64,000 nucleotides of DNA from Acinetobacter courvalinii (GCF_014635545.1 NZ_BMDA01000002.1:1-64000), one strand, 5' to 3'. Shown: positions 15,138 to 24,720, numbered from the stretch's first letter. Notes: generated by a model from the sequence alone, not told the origin. Program-made: numbers and translations.

Positions 15138-17819
15138 TTAGCCCGTGTTACGCAAGCCCGCTGCAATACCTGCAATGCTGACCATCAAGGCATGATCCAC
15201 TGGACTATGCTCGGTTTGATGCTCTGCCAGATACAGGCGACGACGTTTCATCAACTCGGCCTGTAATAAATGCAAAGGCAACAAATACGGTTTACGTACC
15301 TGCATCGATTGATCCAGTACCTCATTATTGCTCAGCAGTTTAGATTCACCTTTCAGGCTCAGCAGGGTATCGACTGCATTTTGCAGACGTTGGCGCAACT
15401 CGACACCAAGCACTTTTAAGTCCTGATCCTGGGTCAGATGCGATTCATAATACAGCGCGATATTGGCATCGGATTTGGACAGTACCATTTCCAGCATATC
15501 AATCAGTGTCTGGAAATAAGGCCATTGTTCCAGCATCTCATCCAGCGTGTTTTTGTGTTGTCCATGCACCTGATTGATGGCAGTGCCGGTGCCCAGCCAG
15601 GCTGGTAGCATCAGGCGAATCTGGGTCCATGCAAAGACCCAAGGAATGGCACGCAGCGACTCAATCCCACCACTAACTTTGCGTTTGGCAGGGCGAGAAC
15701 CCAGCGGCAGCATCTGTAATTCCAGTTCAGGGGTTACGGTACGCAGATAGCTGACAAAATTTGGATTTTCACGCACGGTTTGGCGATAAACCTGTACCGA
15801 TAAATCTGTCATCTGGTTCATCAGGTCACGCCATTCTTGTTTCGGTTCAGGTGGCGGTAACAAGGTTGCTTCCAGAGTTGCTGCGGTATAGATTTCCAGA
15901 TTTTGCAGGGCGATCCCTTCCAGACCAAATTTAAAGCGAATCATTTCACCTTGCTCGGTAACACGGATCGCGCCTGAAATTGAACCGGGTGGTTGCGAGA
16001 ACAGTGCTTGCTGTGTCGGTGCACCGCCACGGCTAATTGAACCGCCACGACCATGGAACAAGGTCAATTGCACCCCATGCTGCTTGGCAATCGCGGTCAG
16101 CTCTTCCTGAGCACGATATTGTGCCCAGTTCGCCGACATAAAGCCTGCATCCTTGGCTGAGTCCGAGTAGCCAATCATGACTTCATGCTTGCCTTGAATA
16201 TGCTGTTTATACCAGTGCATATTGAACAGGGTATTCATGGTTTTGGCGGCGCCGTCGAGATCCTTCAAGGTCTCGAATAAAGGCACCACACGTAGCGGTT
16301 GCTGGATGCCTGCTTCTTTTTGCAGTAACAATACTGCGAGAACATCACTTGGATATTCTGCCATGGAAATAATATAGGCACCCAAGCTCTCAGGGGGCTG
16401 TTCGGCCAAGGTACGCATGGTGGCAAACACTTCCAGTACATCGGAATGTTGAATCAGACTGCCTTCAGGCTCATTAAAAAACTTTGGCAGTAAGGGGCGC
16501 TTACTTTGCAGTTCCTGAATCAGGAAGTTCTGGCGGGCCTGCTCGGTCCAGGATTCAAAATTACCCAGACCCAGATATTCGGTAATCGCGGAAATGGCCT
16601 GGCGATGGCGACCTGATTCCTGACGGATATCCAGTTTGAGCAGCTCAATACCAAAACAGTTGACCCGATAAATAAAGTCGAGTAATTGACCGTTGGCGAT
16701 CTCAGCCAGATTACAATCCATCAGTGAGCGGTAGCACAGCAGTAGCGGCGCCAACAATTCATCTTTGGTTCTGATGATGTTGCTGTCATCGGCATCTGTG
16801 CCTTGCAGGCGATGTGCCAGCCATGAGCGGGTAGCTTTTAAACGTTCACGGGTTTCGCGTAAATATTCACGATAGGGTTCCGGATGCGCATAGCCCAATG
16901 CCTGAGTCATTTCATCGGAACAGCTTTGAATCGACAATTCCCAACGTAGATTTTCGATATCACGCAGGTACAGATCAGCTGCTTGCCAACGTGATAACCA
17001 CAGGACTTCTTGCGTGACTTGATGGGTCACATTCGGGTTGCCGTCCCGGTCTCCGCCCATCCATGAAGCAAAGCGGATCGGTGCAACATGCAGTGGCAGA
17101 CTTTGTTCACAATGCTGCTGGGTCAGTTCATTCAGTTCACGGACGAATTTAGGAACGGCATTCCAGAGGGATTGCTCAATTGTGGCAAAGCCCCATTTGG
17201 CTTCATCGACTGGGGTTGGGCGATGTTGACGGATTTCATCGGTCTGCCAGGCTGAACTGATCAATTGCTTGAGGGTGGCAATGGTTTGTTGGCGTTCTTT
17301 CGGGGTCAGCTTTTGCTGATCTAATTGGGAAAGGCAATCGGTAATATCGTCATATTTTTGAATTAAGGTACGACGGCTGACTTCGGTCGGATGGGCTGTC
17401 AGCACCAGTTCAATTTTTAAATCACAGATTTGCTGAAACAGTTGTTGCGCATTGATCTGCTGGTTTTTGAATTTTTCAAACAAATGCGGCAGCGGATTTG
17501 GGCTGGGCGCGTGCTCATCAAACTCGGCCTGACGGCGGCTGCGCACCACATGGTACTGTTCCGCAATATTGGCAAAGTTCAGAAAGTGAGAGAAAGCACG
17601 GGTCAGCGGCAGAATCTCTTCATCCTTTAAACCGAGAAACAATTGTTCTAGCTGTTTTTCTGCTTCGATCTGGCCGTCACGTGCGCCTTTAGCCAATGCC
17701 CGAATTTGCTCAATCTGATTAAACAAATCTTGCCCAGCATGTTGCTTTAAGGTCTCTCCGAGTAAATTGCCGAGTAAGCGGACATCTTCACGTAGTGGAG
17801 CAGTGATTTGCTGAATCAT
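15138..17819 (-). CDS. ppc: Phosphoenolpyruvate carboxylase
   Basis: An 893-residue cytosolic enzyme that carboxylates phosphoenolpyruvate to oxaloacetate, the main anaplerotic step. Catalytic His143 sits in VLTAHPTEVSRRT. IGYSDSAKDAGF and FHGRGGSISRGGAPTQQA carry the bicarbonate/PEP-binding arginine and glycine-rich loop. The C-terminus ends in the invariant RNTG. Length is close to E. coli Ppc (883). AGGAGAAT before the ATG is a strong ribosome site. It is monocistronic. Confidence 0.98.
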   Translation of the reverse strand: MIQQITAPLREDVRLLGNLLGETLKQHAGQDLFNQIEQIRALAKGARDGQIEAEKQLEQLFLGLKDEEILPLTRAFSHFLNFANIAEQYHVVRSRRQAEFDEHAPSPNPLPHLFEKFKNQQINAQQLFQQICDLKIELVLTAHPTEVSRRTLIQKYDDITDCLSQLDQQKLTPKERQQTIATLKQLISSAWQTDEIRQHRPTPVDEAKWGFATIEQSLWNAVPKFVRELNELTQQHCEQSLPLHVAPIRFASWMGGDRDGNPNVTHQVTQEVLWLSRWQAADLYLRDIENLRWELSIQSCSDEMTQALGYAHPEPYREYLRETRERLKATRSWLAHRLQGTDADDSNIIRTKDELLAPLLLCYRSLMDCNLAEIANGQLLDFIYRVNCFGIELLKLDIRQESGRHRQAISAITEYLGLGNFESWTEQARQNFLIQELQSKRPLLPKFFNEPEGSLIQHSDVLEVFATMRTLAEQPPESLGAYIISMAEYPSDVLAVLLLQKEAGIQQPLRVVPLFETLKDLDGAAKTMNTLFNMHWYKQHIQGKHEVMIGYSDSAKDAGFMSANWAQYRAQEELTAIAKQHGVQLTLFHGRGGSISRGGAPTQQALFSQPPGSISGAIRVTEQGEMIRFKFGLEGIALQNLEIYTAATLEATLLPPPEPKQEWRDLMNQMTDLSVQVYRQTVRENPNFVSYLRTVTPELELQMLPLGSRPAKRKVSGGIESLRAIPWVFAWTQIRLMLPAWLGTGTAINQVHGQHKNTLDEMLEQWPYFQTLIDMLEMVLSKSDANIALYYESHLTQDQDLKVLGVELRQRLQNAVDTLLSLKGESKLLSNNEVLDQSMQVRKPYLLPLHLLQAELMKRRRLYLAEHQTEHSPVDHALMVSIAGIAAGLRNTG

Positions 17820-17903
17820 TCTAATTCTCCTGTTGTTCTCATCCGACTATAGCGCGATTGAAGGACAATCCAAGAGCAGAACGTAAAAAAATGTGGAATT
17901 TCT

Positions 17904-18527
17904 CTAAACTTTAGTCTGATATTTAAGCAAAAAAATCTCGATGGCATGCTCAATCATCTGATCGATTTCATCTGCCGTGGGCACTGGTGCTAAACCAAGC
18001 AATACCTGCTGATGACGGATCCCGAGCATCAGCGAGATGATCAGCTCGGTTTGCTTAATCGGTTCATCGGCCTGAATAAATTTAAAGCCGATGGCCTGTT
18101 CAAAAAAATCACACCAGACATGGCACATGCGGGTATGTGAGGCATCAAAAAACTGTCGGGTTAAGGGGCTTTGTTCTGCTGCCAGTTCAAACAGCAAACA
18201 ATCCAGCTTTAGTGCTTCTGGTAGATAAATAATACTTAACGCACGCTGACACATCAGAACCAAAGCCTGTTTAAAATCAGAATCCGCCGTCAGCTGAAAC
18301 TGTTTGGCCCGAATCGATTCTTCGCAGCTTTCCTCAATCGCACACATAAACAAATTGTTTTTATCCTGAAAGTGGTTATACACCGTCAGCTTGGTAACAC
18401 CCGCCTCTTTGGCAATCTGGTTCATGTTGGTGGCGTGGTAACCCATCTTTAAAAAAATAGATTTTGCGGCCTGTAAAATCTTGGCTCTTTTTTCTAAATC
18501 TTTGGGGCGGCCACTATGAATTTGCAC
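17904..18527 (-). CDS. TetR-family repressor, probably of the adjacent RND pump
   Basis: A 207-residue TetR/AcrR-type regulator. The N-terminal helix-turn-helix spans residues ~10-58 (KRAKILQAAKSIFLKMGYHATNMNQIAKEAGVTKLTVYNHFQDKNNLF). The C-terminal ligand-binding domain is variable, with a TetR_C-like pattern. It is divergent from the RND adaptor/pump pair, with a large inverted repeat in the 151-bp space, so it most likely represses the pump and itself until a pump substrate binds. The ligand is not known. Confidence 0.92.
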   Translation of the reverse strand: MQIHSGRPKDLEKRAKILQAAKSIFLKMGYHATNMNQIAKEAGVTKLTVYNHFQDKNNLFMCAIEESCEESIRAKQFQLTADSDFKQALVLMCQRALSIIYLPEALKLDCLLFELAAEQSPLTRQFFDASHTRMCHVWCDFFEQAIGFKFIQADEPIKQTELIISLMLGIRHQQVLLGLAPVPTADEIDQMIEHAIEIFLLKYQTKV

Positions 18528-18570
18528 GTTATCTTTCTCTTTTCATGAATTTAAAAATCAAGCAGATAGA

Positions 18571-18618
18571 TTTATTTTTTAATTAATGTACCTGTGAGTA
18601 TATTAATTAAAAAATAAA
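18571..18618. promoter_or_regulatory. Large inverted repeat, probable TetR operator
   Basis: A perfect 17-bp inverted repeat (TTTATTTTTTAATTAAT at 18571-18587 and its complement at 18602-18618) with a 14-bp spacer. It lies between the divergent TetR gene and the RND operon. Its length and place fit an operator covering both promoters. Confidence 0.65.
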
Positions 18619-18678
18619 CAATCTATGATAATGCTCATATCACGCCTTAAAAATCAATTTGAATAAGAGCGCAAACAG

Positions 18679-19779
18679 ATGAAGCAGATCAATCCTATCA
18701 TATTGGGCTTACTCATTGTCAGTAGTGTCGTCCTCAGTGCCTGCCAGAAAGAGCTTCCCAAGACCGAGGAAATTCCTTATGTCATGGTGGCCCAGCCGAG
18801 TGGTAACCATGTTGATCAAAAGAGTTATGCTGGGGACGTTCAGGCCAGACAGCAAACCGCTTTGGCCTTCCGTGTCGGGGGACAGGTGACCGAACGTTAT
18901 GTTGAGGTCGGAGATCGGGTCAAAGTTGGACAGGTGCTGGCAAAACTGGATGTCAAAGATGCGCAATTGCAAATGAATGCGGCCAAGGCACAGTTACAAA
19001 GTGCACAGGCCGCTGCAAAAATTGCCGCAGAAGAATATCAGCGTTATCAGCAGTTATTACCGGTCAATGCAGTGAGCCGTTCGCAATTTGATGCGGTCAA
19101 AAATCAGTATGAATCTGCTCAGGCAAGCTTGCAGCAGGCCCGTTCTAACTATGAAGTATCCTCCAACCAGACCGGTTATAACCAGCTGATCTCGAATAAA
19201 AACGGGGTGATTACCCAGCGTCAGATCGAGATTGGACAGGTGATTGCCGCAGGACAGGCCGCTTACCAGTTAGCCATTGATGGTGAACGCGAAGTGGTGT
19301 TTGGTGTGCCTGAACAGGCGGTCAGCAGCATTAAAGTGGGGCAGCCTGCATGGGTCACCTTGTGGTCACAGCCAGATGCACGTTTTGCTGCCAGAGTGCG
19401 TGAGGTTTCGCCAGCAGCCGACCAGTCCCGGACCTTTACTGTCAAAGTGTATTTACTGGAAGGACAGTCCAGTATTCAGCTGGGGCAAAGTGCACGGGTG
19501 TTCTTTGTCGCACAGGACAATAATGTACTGAGTGTGCCTTTATCCAGTGTCACCGCCAATGATCAGCAAGCCTATGTCTGGGTGGTGAATACTAATCAAA
19601 CTATTCGTAAAGTCCCAGTGACCTTAGGTACTTACGGGCGTGATAGTGTACCTGTTCTTGCCGGCTTAAAAGCCACAGACTGGGTCGTGGTCGGTGGCGT
19701 ACATTTGTTACGGGATCAGCAAAAAATTCATCCCGTCGATCGTGATAACCGCGATATTCAAGTTAAAACGGGAGGTTAA
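18679..19779 (+). CDS. RND efflux periplasmic adaptor lipoprotein
   Basis: A 366-residue membrane-fusion protein that links an RND pump to an outer-membrane channel. Residues 1-21 form a lipoprotein signal with lipobox LSAC, so Cys21 should be lipidated at the inner membrane. Then come a barrel-sandwich half (VGGQVTERYVEVGDRVKVGQVLAKLD), an alpha-hairpin (~residues 95-160, rich in A, Q and K) and a beta-barrel domain (GVPEQAVSSIKVGQPAWVTL). The stop is 2 bases before the pump start, so they are an operon. No outer-membrane factor gene is adjacent; a shared TolC-like channel is likely. Confidence 0.93.
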   Translation: MKQINPIILGLLIVSSVVLSACQKELPKTEEIPYVMVAQPSGNHVDQKSYAGDVQARQQTALAFRVGGQVTERYVEVGDRVKVGQVLAKLDVKDAQLQMNAAKAQLQSAQAAAKIAAEEYQRYQQLLPVNAVSRSQFDAVKNQYESAQASLQQARSNYEVSSNQTGYNQLISNKNGVITQRQIEIGQVIAAGQAAYQLAIDGEREVVFGVPEQAVSSIKVGQPAWVTLWSQPDARFAARVREVSPAADQSRTFTVKVYLLEGQSSIQLGQSARVFFVAQDNNVLSVPLSSVTANDQQAYVWVVNTNQTIRKVPVTLGTYGRDSVPVLAGLKATDWVVVGGVHLLRDQQKIHPVDRDNRDIQVKTGG

Positions 19780-19781
19780 AC

Positions 19782-22700
19782 ATGAAATTTAACCTTTCAG
19801 AATGGGCACTCAAAAATAAGGGCATTATCCTTTATTTTATGCTGTTGCTTGGCATCGTGGGCATCATGTCCTATTCCAAACTGTCCCAGAGTGAAGACCC
19901 GCCATTTACCTTTAAGGTGATGGTGGTACAGACCTACTGGCCTGGCGCGACAGCCAAAGAGGTCTCGACCCTGGTCACGGATCGAATTGAAAAGGAGTTG
20001 ATGACTACGGGGCAGTATGACCGCATTATGGCCTATTCACGTCCGGGTGAGTCCTTGGTGACCTTTGTCGCCAAAGACAGTCTACCGTCCAGTGCCATTC
20101 CGGATGTCTGGTATAACGTGCGCAAAAAGGTCAATGATATTCGGACCCAGTTGCCAAGCGGTGTACAGGGGCCGTTCTTTAATGATGAATTTGGCGATAC
20201 CTTCGGCAATATCTATGTACTGACCGGCAAAGACTTTGACTATGCGGTAATGAAAGAATATGCCGACCGTTTGCAACTGCAATTGCAACGGGTCAAAGAT
20301 GTCAGCAAGGTTAATCTGGTCGGTCTACAAGACCAGAAAATCTGGATTGAACTGTCCAATACCAAGGCCGTGCAATTAGGTGTACCGGTCACCGCGATAC
20401 AGGAGGCCATCCAGAAGCAAAACGATATGGCGGGTGCCGGTTTCTTTGAAACGGGCACGGATCGTATTCAGATCCGGGTCAGTGGACATTTACATAGTGT
20501 CGATGACCTGAAAAAAATGCCGTTACTGGTCGGTGACAGAACCATTCAACTGGGTGATGTTGCCGAGGTTTATCGTGGCTTTAGCGAACCTGCACAGCCA
20601 CGTATGCGTTTTATGGGCGAGAATGGGATCGGGATTGCGGTGTCGATGCGGAAAGGTGGCGACATCATTGCGTTGGGTAAAAATCTCGAAACTGAATTTA
20701 ACCGCCTGCAAAAAAGCCTGCCTCTGGGCATGAAACTGCAAAAAGTGTCTGATCAACCTGTGGCGGTACAACGCAGTATTCAGGAATTCTTAAAAGTTCT
20801 GGCGGAAGCGGTGATCATCGTTTTACTGGTGAGTTTCTTCTCACTCGGTTTCCGTACCGGTTTGGTGGTGGCGCTGTCCATTCCACTGGTTTTAGCCATG
20901 ACCTTTGCCGGCATGAACCTGTTCGATGTGGGGCTGCATAAGATTTCACTGGGCGCATTGATTCTGGCGCTGGGGCTGCTGGTGGATGATGCCATTATCG
21001 CGGTTGAAATGATGGCGATTAAGATGGAGCAAGGCTACAGTCGACTCAAAGCCGCAGGTTTTGCCTGGCAAACCACGGCTTTCCCGATGCTGACAGGCAC
21101 CCTGATTACAGCTGCAGGTTTTTTGCCGATTGCCACTGCCCAGTCCGGAACAGGGGAATATACCCGTTCGATATTCCAGGTGGTAACCATTGCCTTGATC
21201 GTGTCATGGATTGCTGCCGTGTTATTTGTGCCTTATCTGGGGGAGAAACTCCTGCCTGATTTCACCAAGCAGCAACAGCAAGCGGCGTGGTATGTGCGCT
21301 TGTGGGCAAGATTGCGCAAGCAACCTGCGCCTATTGTGGAAGCGCATGGCCAACAGCATGATCCTTACCAATCCAAGTTTTATCAGTCTTTTCGCCGTGT
21401 GGTCGAAATCTGTATCACCTATCGCAAAACCGTGATTGCCGTGACCGTCGGGATTTTTGTGTTGTCGGTGGCGATGTTTAAGCTGGTGCCGCAACAGTTC
21501 TTCCCGCCATCCAATCGTGCTGAAATTCTGGTGGACTTAAAACTGGAAGAAGGTGCCTCCCTGACCGCGACAGAACAAGCCGTACATAAGGTGGAACAAT
21601 TCCTGTCCAAACAAAAAGGCATTGATAACTATGTGGCTTATGTCGGGACGGGTTCACCGCGTTTCTACTTGCCTCTGGATCAGCAACTGCCGCAAGCCAG
21701 CTTTGCCCAGTTTGTGGTGCTGGCCTCATCTTTAGATGATCGGGATGAAATCCGTCGTTCTCTAGAACAACAAATCAAGCAGCTCTTACCTCAAGTACGT
21801 ACCCGGGTGTCGTTACTGGAAAATGGTCCGCCTGTGGGCTATCCATTGCAGTACCGGGTCTCAGGTGAAGATCTGGCAACGGTTCGGGCCGAGGCTCAGA
21901 AAGTTGCGAAAGTCCTAAGTGAAGACCCGAATACTACCAATGTGCATCTGGACTGGGGCGAACCAAGCAAAATCATTGCGATCGACATTGATCAGGATCG
22001 TGCCCGTCAAATGGGGGTGTCTAGTGTCGATTTAGCTAATTTCCTCAATGCCTCGGTCACAGGCTCGGTGATGAATCAATATCGTGAAAAACGTGAATTG
22101 ATTGAAATCCGTTTGCGTGGCGATCAATCGGAACGGGTTGAAGTGGCTTCTCTGGCGAGCCTGGCGGTACCGACCAGTAAAGGCAGCACTGTGCCACTGG
22201 CGCAAATTGCCACAATCGAATCCCGCTTTGAAGAGGGTTTAATCTGGCATCGTAATCGTCTGCCAACTATTACCGTTCGCGCGGATATTCGCACGCATTT
22301 GCAACCTGCCACTGTGGTGCAACAGCTGGCAGACAAGATGCAGAGCTTACGTGCAGATCTGCCAAGCGGTTATTTACTGGAAGTAGGCGGCACAGTTGAG
22401 GAGTCGGCTAAGGGACAAAACTCGGTCAATGCCGGTATGCCTTTATTCCTGGCCGTGGTGATGACTTTATTAATGATTCAGCTACGCAGCATGTCACGCG
22501 CGACCATTGTCTTGCTGACCGCACCATTGGGTTTGATCGGGGTGGTGGCATTCTTGCTGCTGTTTAATAAACCTTTCGGTTTCGTGGCAATGCTCGGTAC
22601 GATCGCATTATCAGGCATGATTATGCGTAACTCGCTTATTTTGATTGATCAGATCGAGCAGGATATACAGGCGGGACATGTGCCATGGGATGCAGTCATT

Positions 22701-22901
22701 GATGCCACCATGCGCCGTTTCCGCCCCATTGTCCTGACCGCACTGGCTGCGGTACTCGCGATGATCCCGTTATCTCGCAGTATTTTCTTTGGTCCGATGG
22801 CCGTTGCGATTATGGGCGGATTGATTGTTGCGACCTTATTAACCCTGTTTTTCCTGCCTGCACTTTATGCAGCATGGTTTAAGGTTAAAAAAACAACATA
22901 A
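19782..22901 (+). CDS. RND multidrug efflux pump, inner-membrane subunit
   Basis: A 1039-residue proton-driven transporter of the HAE-1 type, full length. It has an N-terminal membrane helix (GIILYFMLLLGIVGIMSY), the porter-domain start SEDPPFTFKVMVVQTYWPGATAKEV, a large periplasmic loop, and a central membrane block with ALGLLVDDAIIAVEMMAIKMEQG, carrying the aspartates of the proton relay. A second periplasmic loop and C-terminal block (LSGMIMRNSLILIDQIEQ) repeat the pattern. Similarity by eye is to the TriC/VexF-like branch rather than AdeB/AcrB. The adaptor precedes it and a TetR regulator is divergent. Substrates are unknown. Confidence 0.94.
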   Translation: MKFNLSEWALKNKGIILYFMLLLGIVGIMSYSKLSQSEDPPFTFKVMVVQTYWPGATAKEVSTLVTDRIEKELMTTGQYDRIMAYSRPGESLVTFVAKDSLPSSAIPDVWYNVRKKVNDIRTQLPSGVQGPFFNDEFGDTFGNIYVLTGKDFDYAVMKEYADRLQLQLQRVKDVSKVNLVGLQDQKIWIELSNTKAVQLGVPVTAIQEAIQKQNDMAGAGFFETGTDRIQIRVSGHLHSVDDLKKMPLLVGDRTIQLGDVAEVYRGFSEPAQPRMRFMGENGIGIAVSMRKGGDIIALGKNLETEFNRLQKSLPLGMKLQKVSDQPVAVQRSIQEFLKVLAEAVIIVLLVSFFSLGFRTGLVVALSIPLVLAMTFAGMNLFDVGLHKISLGALILALGLLVDDAIIAVEMMAIKMEQGYSRLKAAGFAWQTTAFPMLTGTLITAAGFLPIATAQSGTGEYTRSIFQVVTIALIVSWIAAVLFVPYLGEKLLPDFTKQQQQAAWYVRLWARLRKQPAPIVEAHGQQHDPYQSKFYQSFRRVVEICITYRKTVIAVTVGIFVLSVAMFKLVPQQFFPPSNRAEILVDLKLEEGASLTATEQAVHKVEQFLSKQKGIDNYVAYVGTGSPRFYLPLDQQLPQASFAQFVVLASSLDDRDEIRRSLEQQIKQLLPQVRTRVSLLENGPPVGYPLQYRVSGEDLATVRAEAQKVAKVLSEDPNTTNVHLDWGEPSKIIAIDIDQDRARQMGVSSVDLANFLNASVTGSVMNQYREKRELIEIRLRGDQSERVEVASLASLAVPTSKGSTVPLAQIATIESRFEEGLIWHRNRLPTITVRADIRTHLQPATVVQQLADKMQSLRADLPSGYLLEVGGTVEESAKGQNSVNAGMPLFLAVVMTLLMIQLRSMSRATIVLLTAPLGLIGVVAFLLLFNKPFGFVAMLGTIALSGMIMRNSLILIDQIEQDIQAGHVPWDAVIDATMRRFRPIVLTALAAVLAMIPLSRSIFFGPMAVAIMGGLIVATLLTLFFLPALYAAWFKVKKTT

Positions 22902-22925
22902 CTATCGTAATTATTTTGTGAATAA

Positions 22926-22970
22926 AGGTGCGAAATATTGAAAATTTCAATATAGTAGCACCTATATTTT
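22926..22970 (+). terminator. Terminator of the RND operon
   Basis: AGGTGC (22926-22931) pairs with GCACCT (22958-22963). An inner ATATTG / CAATAT stem lies between them, and ATATTTT follows. It begins 25 bases after the pump stop. Confidence 0.75.
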
Positions 22971-23042
22971 AAGACCAAAAAATAATTGAATTTCATTGCA
23001 TGACAAATTTTGCACAATGCTGTGAATGAGGTGATATAGAGC

Positions 23043-23420
23043 ATGGGGCAAGACAATATTGAGCAGCATCGCCGCTATGTGGTGATTTCTTACGTGTTCA
23101 TGTTTCTTGCATTATTTACAATCGTGTTTGCAGTGTTTGCCTACCTGTTAGCACGAAAAGTTGCGATTGTGGATAATGCTGAAGTATGGATACATGCGCA
23201 TGCACTGTGGATTATGCGTAATGTGCTGTTATTTATCTTGATGGCCTTTTTTGCTGCCTTATGGTTTATTCCATTATTCTTTTTTGCATGGGACAGCGCC
23301 CTCTGGGTGACTGCAATGACCGTTGCAGGTGTGGTCTTCAGTTCGATTGCCTGGTTATTTTTATTGAATGCATGGCTAAAAGGCATTGCCAAGTACTTTA
23401 AAAATAAAGCAGTTTTTTAA
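23043..23420 (+). CDS. Hypothetical small membrane protein
   Basis: A 125-residue inner-membrane protein with three to four hydrophobic segments: ~15-38 (VVISYVFMFLALFTIVFAVFAYLL), ~57-80 (NVLLFILMAFFAALWFIPLFFF) and ~85-112 (ALWVTAMTVAGVVFSSIAWLFLL). The order and ISYVFMFLAL start resemble DUF4870/DUF805-like small membrane proteins, but I do not assign a family. Its last codons form the left arm of its terminator. Confidence 0.7.
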   Translation: MGQDNIEQHRRYVVISYVFMFLALFTIVFAVFAYLLARKVAIVDNAEVWIHAHALWIMRNVLLFILMAFFAALWFIPLFFFAWDSALWVTAMTVAGVVFSSIAWLFLLNAWLKGIAKYFKNKAVF

Positions 23421-23436
23421 TTTTACTGCTTTTTTA
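23406..23436 (+). terminator. Terminator overlapping the end of the preceding gene
   Basis: AAAGCAGT (23406-23413, still coding) pairs with ACTGCTTT (23425-23432), followed by T5. The stop codon lies in the loop. Confidence 0.8.
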
Positions 23437-23447
23437 TTGAATTAGAC

Positions 23448-23476
23448 CTTGTAAATTTATCGTACAGCCCCTATTA
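23448..23476 (+). promoter_or_regulatory. Sigma-32-type heat-shock promoter for dnaJ
   Basis: CTTGTAA, 13 bases, then CCCCTATTA closely matches the RpoH consensus CTTGAAA-N11..16-CCCCATtTa. It lies 89 bases before the dnaJ start and after the upstream gene's terminator, so it is the probable heat-inducible dnaJ promoter. Transcription should start near 23482, within the left arm of the next hairpin. Confidence 0.65.
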
Positions 23477-23527
23477 AGGCTCTGTTGACTTTAGAAATAA
23501 AAAGTCGGCAGAGCCTATTTGTTTTTT
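23477..23527 (+). promoter_or_regulatory. 16-bp hairpin with T tract in the dnaJ leader
   Basis: AGGCTCTGTTGACTTT (23477-23492) pairs fully with AAAGTCGGCAGAGCCT (23501-23516) if two U-G wobbles are allowed. The loop is AGAAATAA and TTTGTTTTTTT follows. It looks like an intrinsic terminator, yet it sits 48 bases before dnaJ. It could be a 5'-end stabilising hairpin, an attenuator, or a second terminator for the upstream gene. Confidence 0.6.
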
Positions 23528-23564
23528 TAGATTTGAATAAATTCCGTGAGGAGCATCGCCAACC

Positions 23565-24680
23565 ATGGCTAAACGTGATTATTATGAGGTTTTAGGCGTT
23601 TCGAAAACCGCAAGTGATGATGAGATCAAGAAAGCCTATCGTAAGTTGGCGATGAAGTATCATCCAGACCGTAACCCTGACAACGCAGAAGCTGAAGAAA
23701 AGTTCAAAGAAGCGTCTGAAGCCTATGAAGTGTTGTCTGACGGCGAAAAGCGCAGCATGTATGACCGCGCTGGACATAGCGCCTTTGAAGGTGGCTTTGG
23801 TGGTGCCGGTGGCGGCTTTGGCGGTTTTAGCGCAGAAGACATTTTCAGCCAGTTTGGTGATATTTTCGGCGGTGCGTTCGGTGGCGGTGGCCGTCAGCAA
23901 CAACGCCAACGCCGTGGTTCAGACCTGCGCTATGTGATGGAACTGACGCTCGAAGAAGCGGTTAAAGGGGTGAAAAAGACCATTACCTTTACTGCGCCAG
24001 CGCCATGTGAAACCTGTGATGGTAAAGGTTCTCAAAATCCGAATGATGTCGAAACCTGTCGAACCTGTCATGGTGCAGGCCAAGTGCGTATGCAACAAGG
24101 TTTCTTCTCGGTGCAGCAAACCTGTAGTACCTGTCGTGGTCAAGGTAAAATCATCAAGAACCCATGTAAGAGCTGTCATGGTTCAGGCGTTGCAGATCGT
24201 CAGCAAACACTTGAAGTTACCATTCCTGCCGGCGTGGACAATGGCGACCGCGTACGCTTAACCGGCAAAGGTGAAGCGATCCGTGATGGTCAGGCCGGTG
24301 ATTTGTACGTTGAAGTCGTGGTACGTGAACACGAAGTCTTCCAGCGTGATGGTGCGGATCTCTATATGGACGTGCCAGTCAGCATTGCAGATGCGGCTTT
24401 AGGTAAAGAAATTGAAATTCCGACTCTAGAAGGTCGTGTCAGTTTGAAAATTCCTGAAGGTACACAAACGGGTAAACTGTTCCGCTTACGTGGCAAGGGC
24501 GTTCGTCCGGTACGTAGCAGCATGGTCGGTGATTTACTCTGCCGTATTGTGGTAGAAACGCCGGTGAACCTGAACAGTCGCCAACGTGAATTGCTGAAAG
24601 AGCTACAAGCTTCTTTTGATGGGGATGGTCATGCTTCATCGCCAAAGAAAAAATCATTCTTTGATCGCCTGTTTGACTAA
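23565..24680 (+). CDS. dnaJ: Molecular chaperone DnaJ (Hsp40)
   Basis: A 371-residue co-chaperone that delivers unfolded proteins to DnaK and stimulates its ATPase. Domain order is full type I: J domain (residues 1-70 with the catalytic HPD in YHPDRNPDN), Gly/Phe-rich linker ([13 protein letters not shown]), zinc-binding region with four CxxCxGxG repeats ([32 protein letters not shown]), and C-terminal substrate-binding domains. GAGGAG upstream of the ATG supports the start. dnaK is not in the window, so dnaJ is separate here, with its own heat-shock-type promoter and terminator. Confidence 0.98.
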   Translation: MAKRDYYEVLGVSKTASDDEIKKAYRKLAMKYHPDRNPDNAEAEEKFKEASEAYEVLSDGEKRSMYDRAGHSAFEGGFGGAGGGFGGFSAEDIFSQFGDIFGGAFGGGGRQQQRQRRGSDLRYVMELTLEEAVKGVKKTITFTAPAPCETCDGKGSQNPNDVETCRTCHGAGQVRMQQGFFSVQQTCSTCRGQGKIIKNPCKSCHGSGVADRQQTLEVTIPAGVDNGDRVRLTGKGEAIRDGQAGDLYVEVVVREHEVFQRDGADLYMDVPVSIADAALGKEIEIPTLEGRVSLKIPEGTQTGKLFRLRGKGVRPVRSSMVGDLLCRIVVETPVNLNSRQRELLKELQASFDGDGHASSPKKKSFFDRLFD

Positions 24681-24691
24681 TTGGCATTCAT

Positions 24692-24720
24692 AAAAAAAAC
24701 CTGCTACGGCAGGTTTTTTT
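24692..24720 (+). terminator. dnaJ terminator
   Basis: AACCTGC-TACG-GCAGGTT with a T7 tract, 11 bases after the dnaJ stop. The stable TACG tetraloop is typical. Confidence 0.93.

Noticed and set aside
23477-23516. A remnant insertion-sequence end (GGCTCTGTTG as in IS6-family ends)
   Set aside because: There is no transposase, no second end or target duplication, and the site is fully explained as a hairpin near the dnaJ start.
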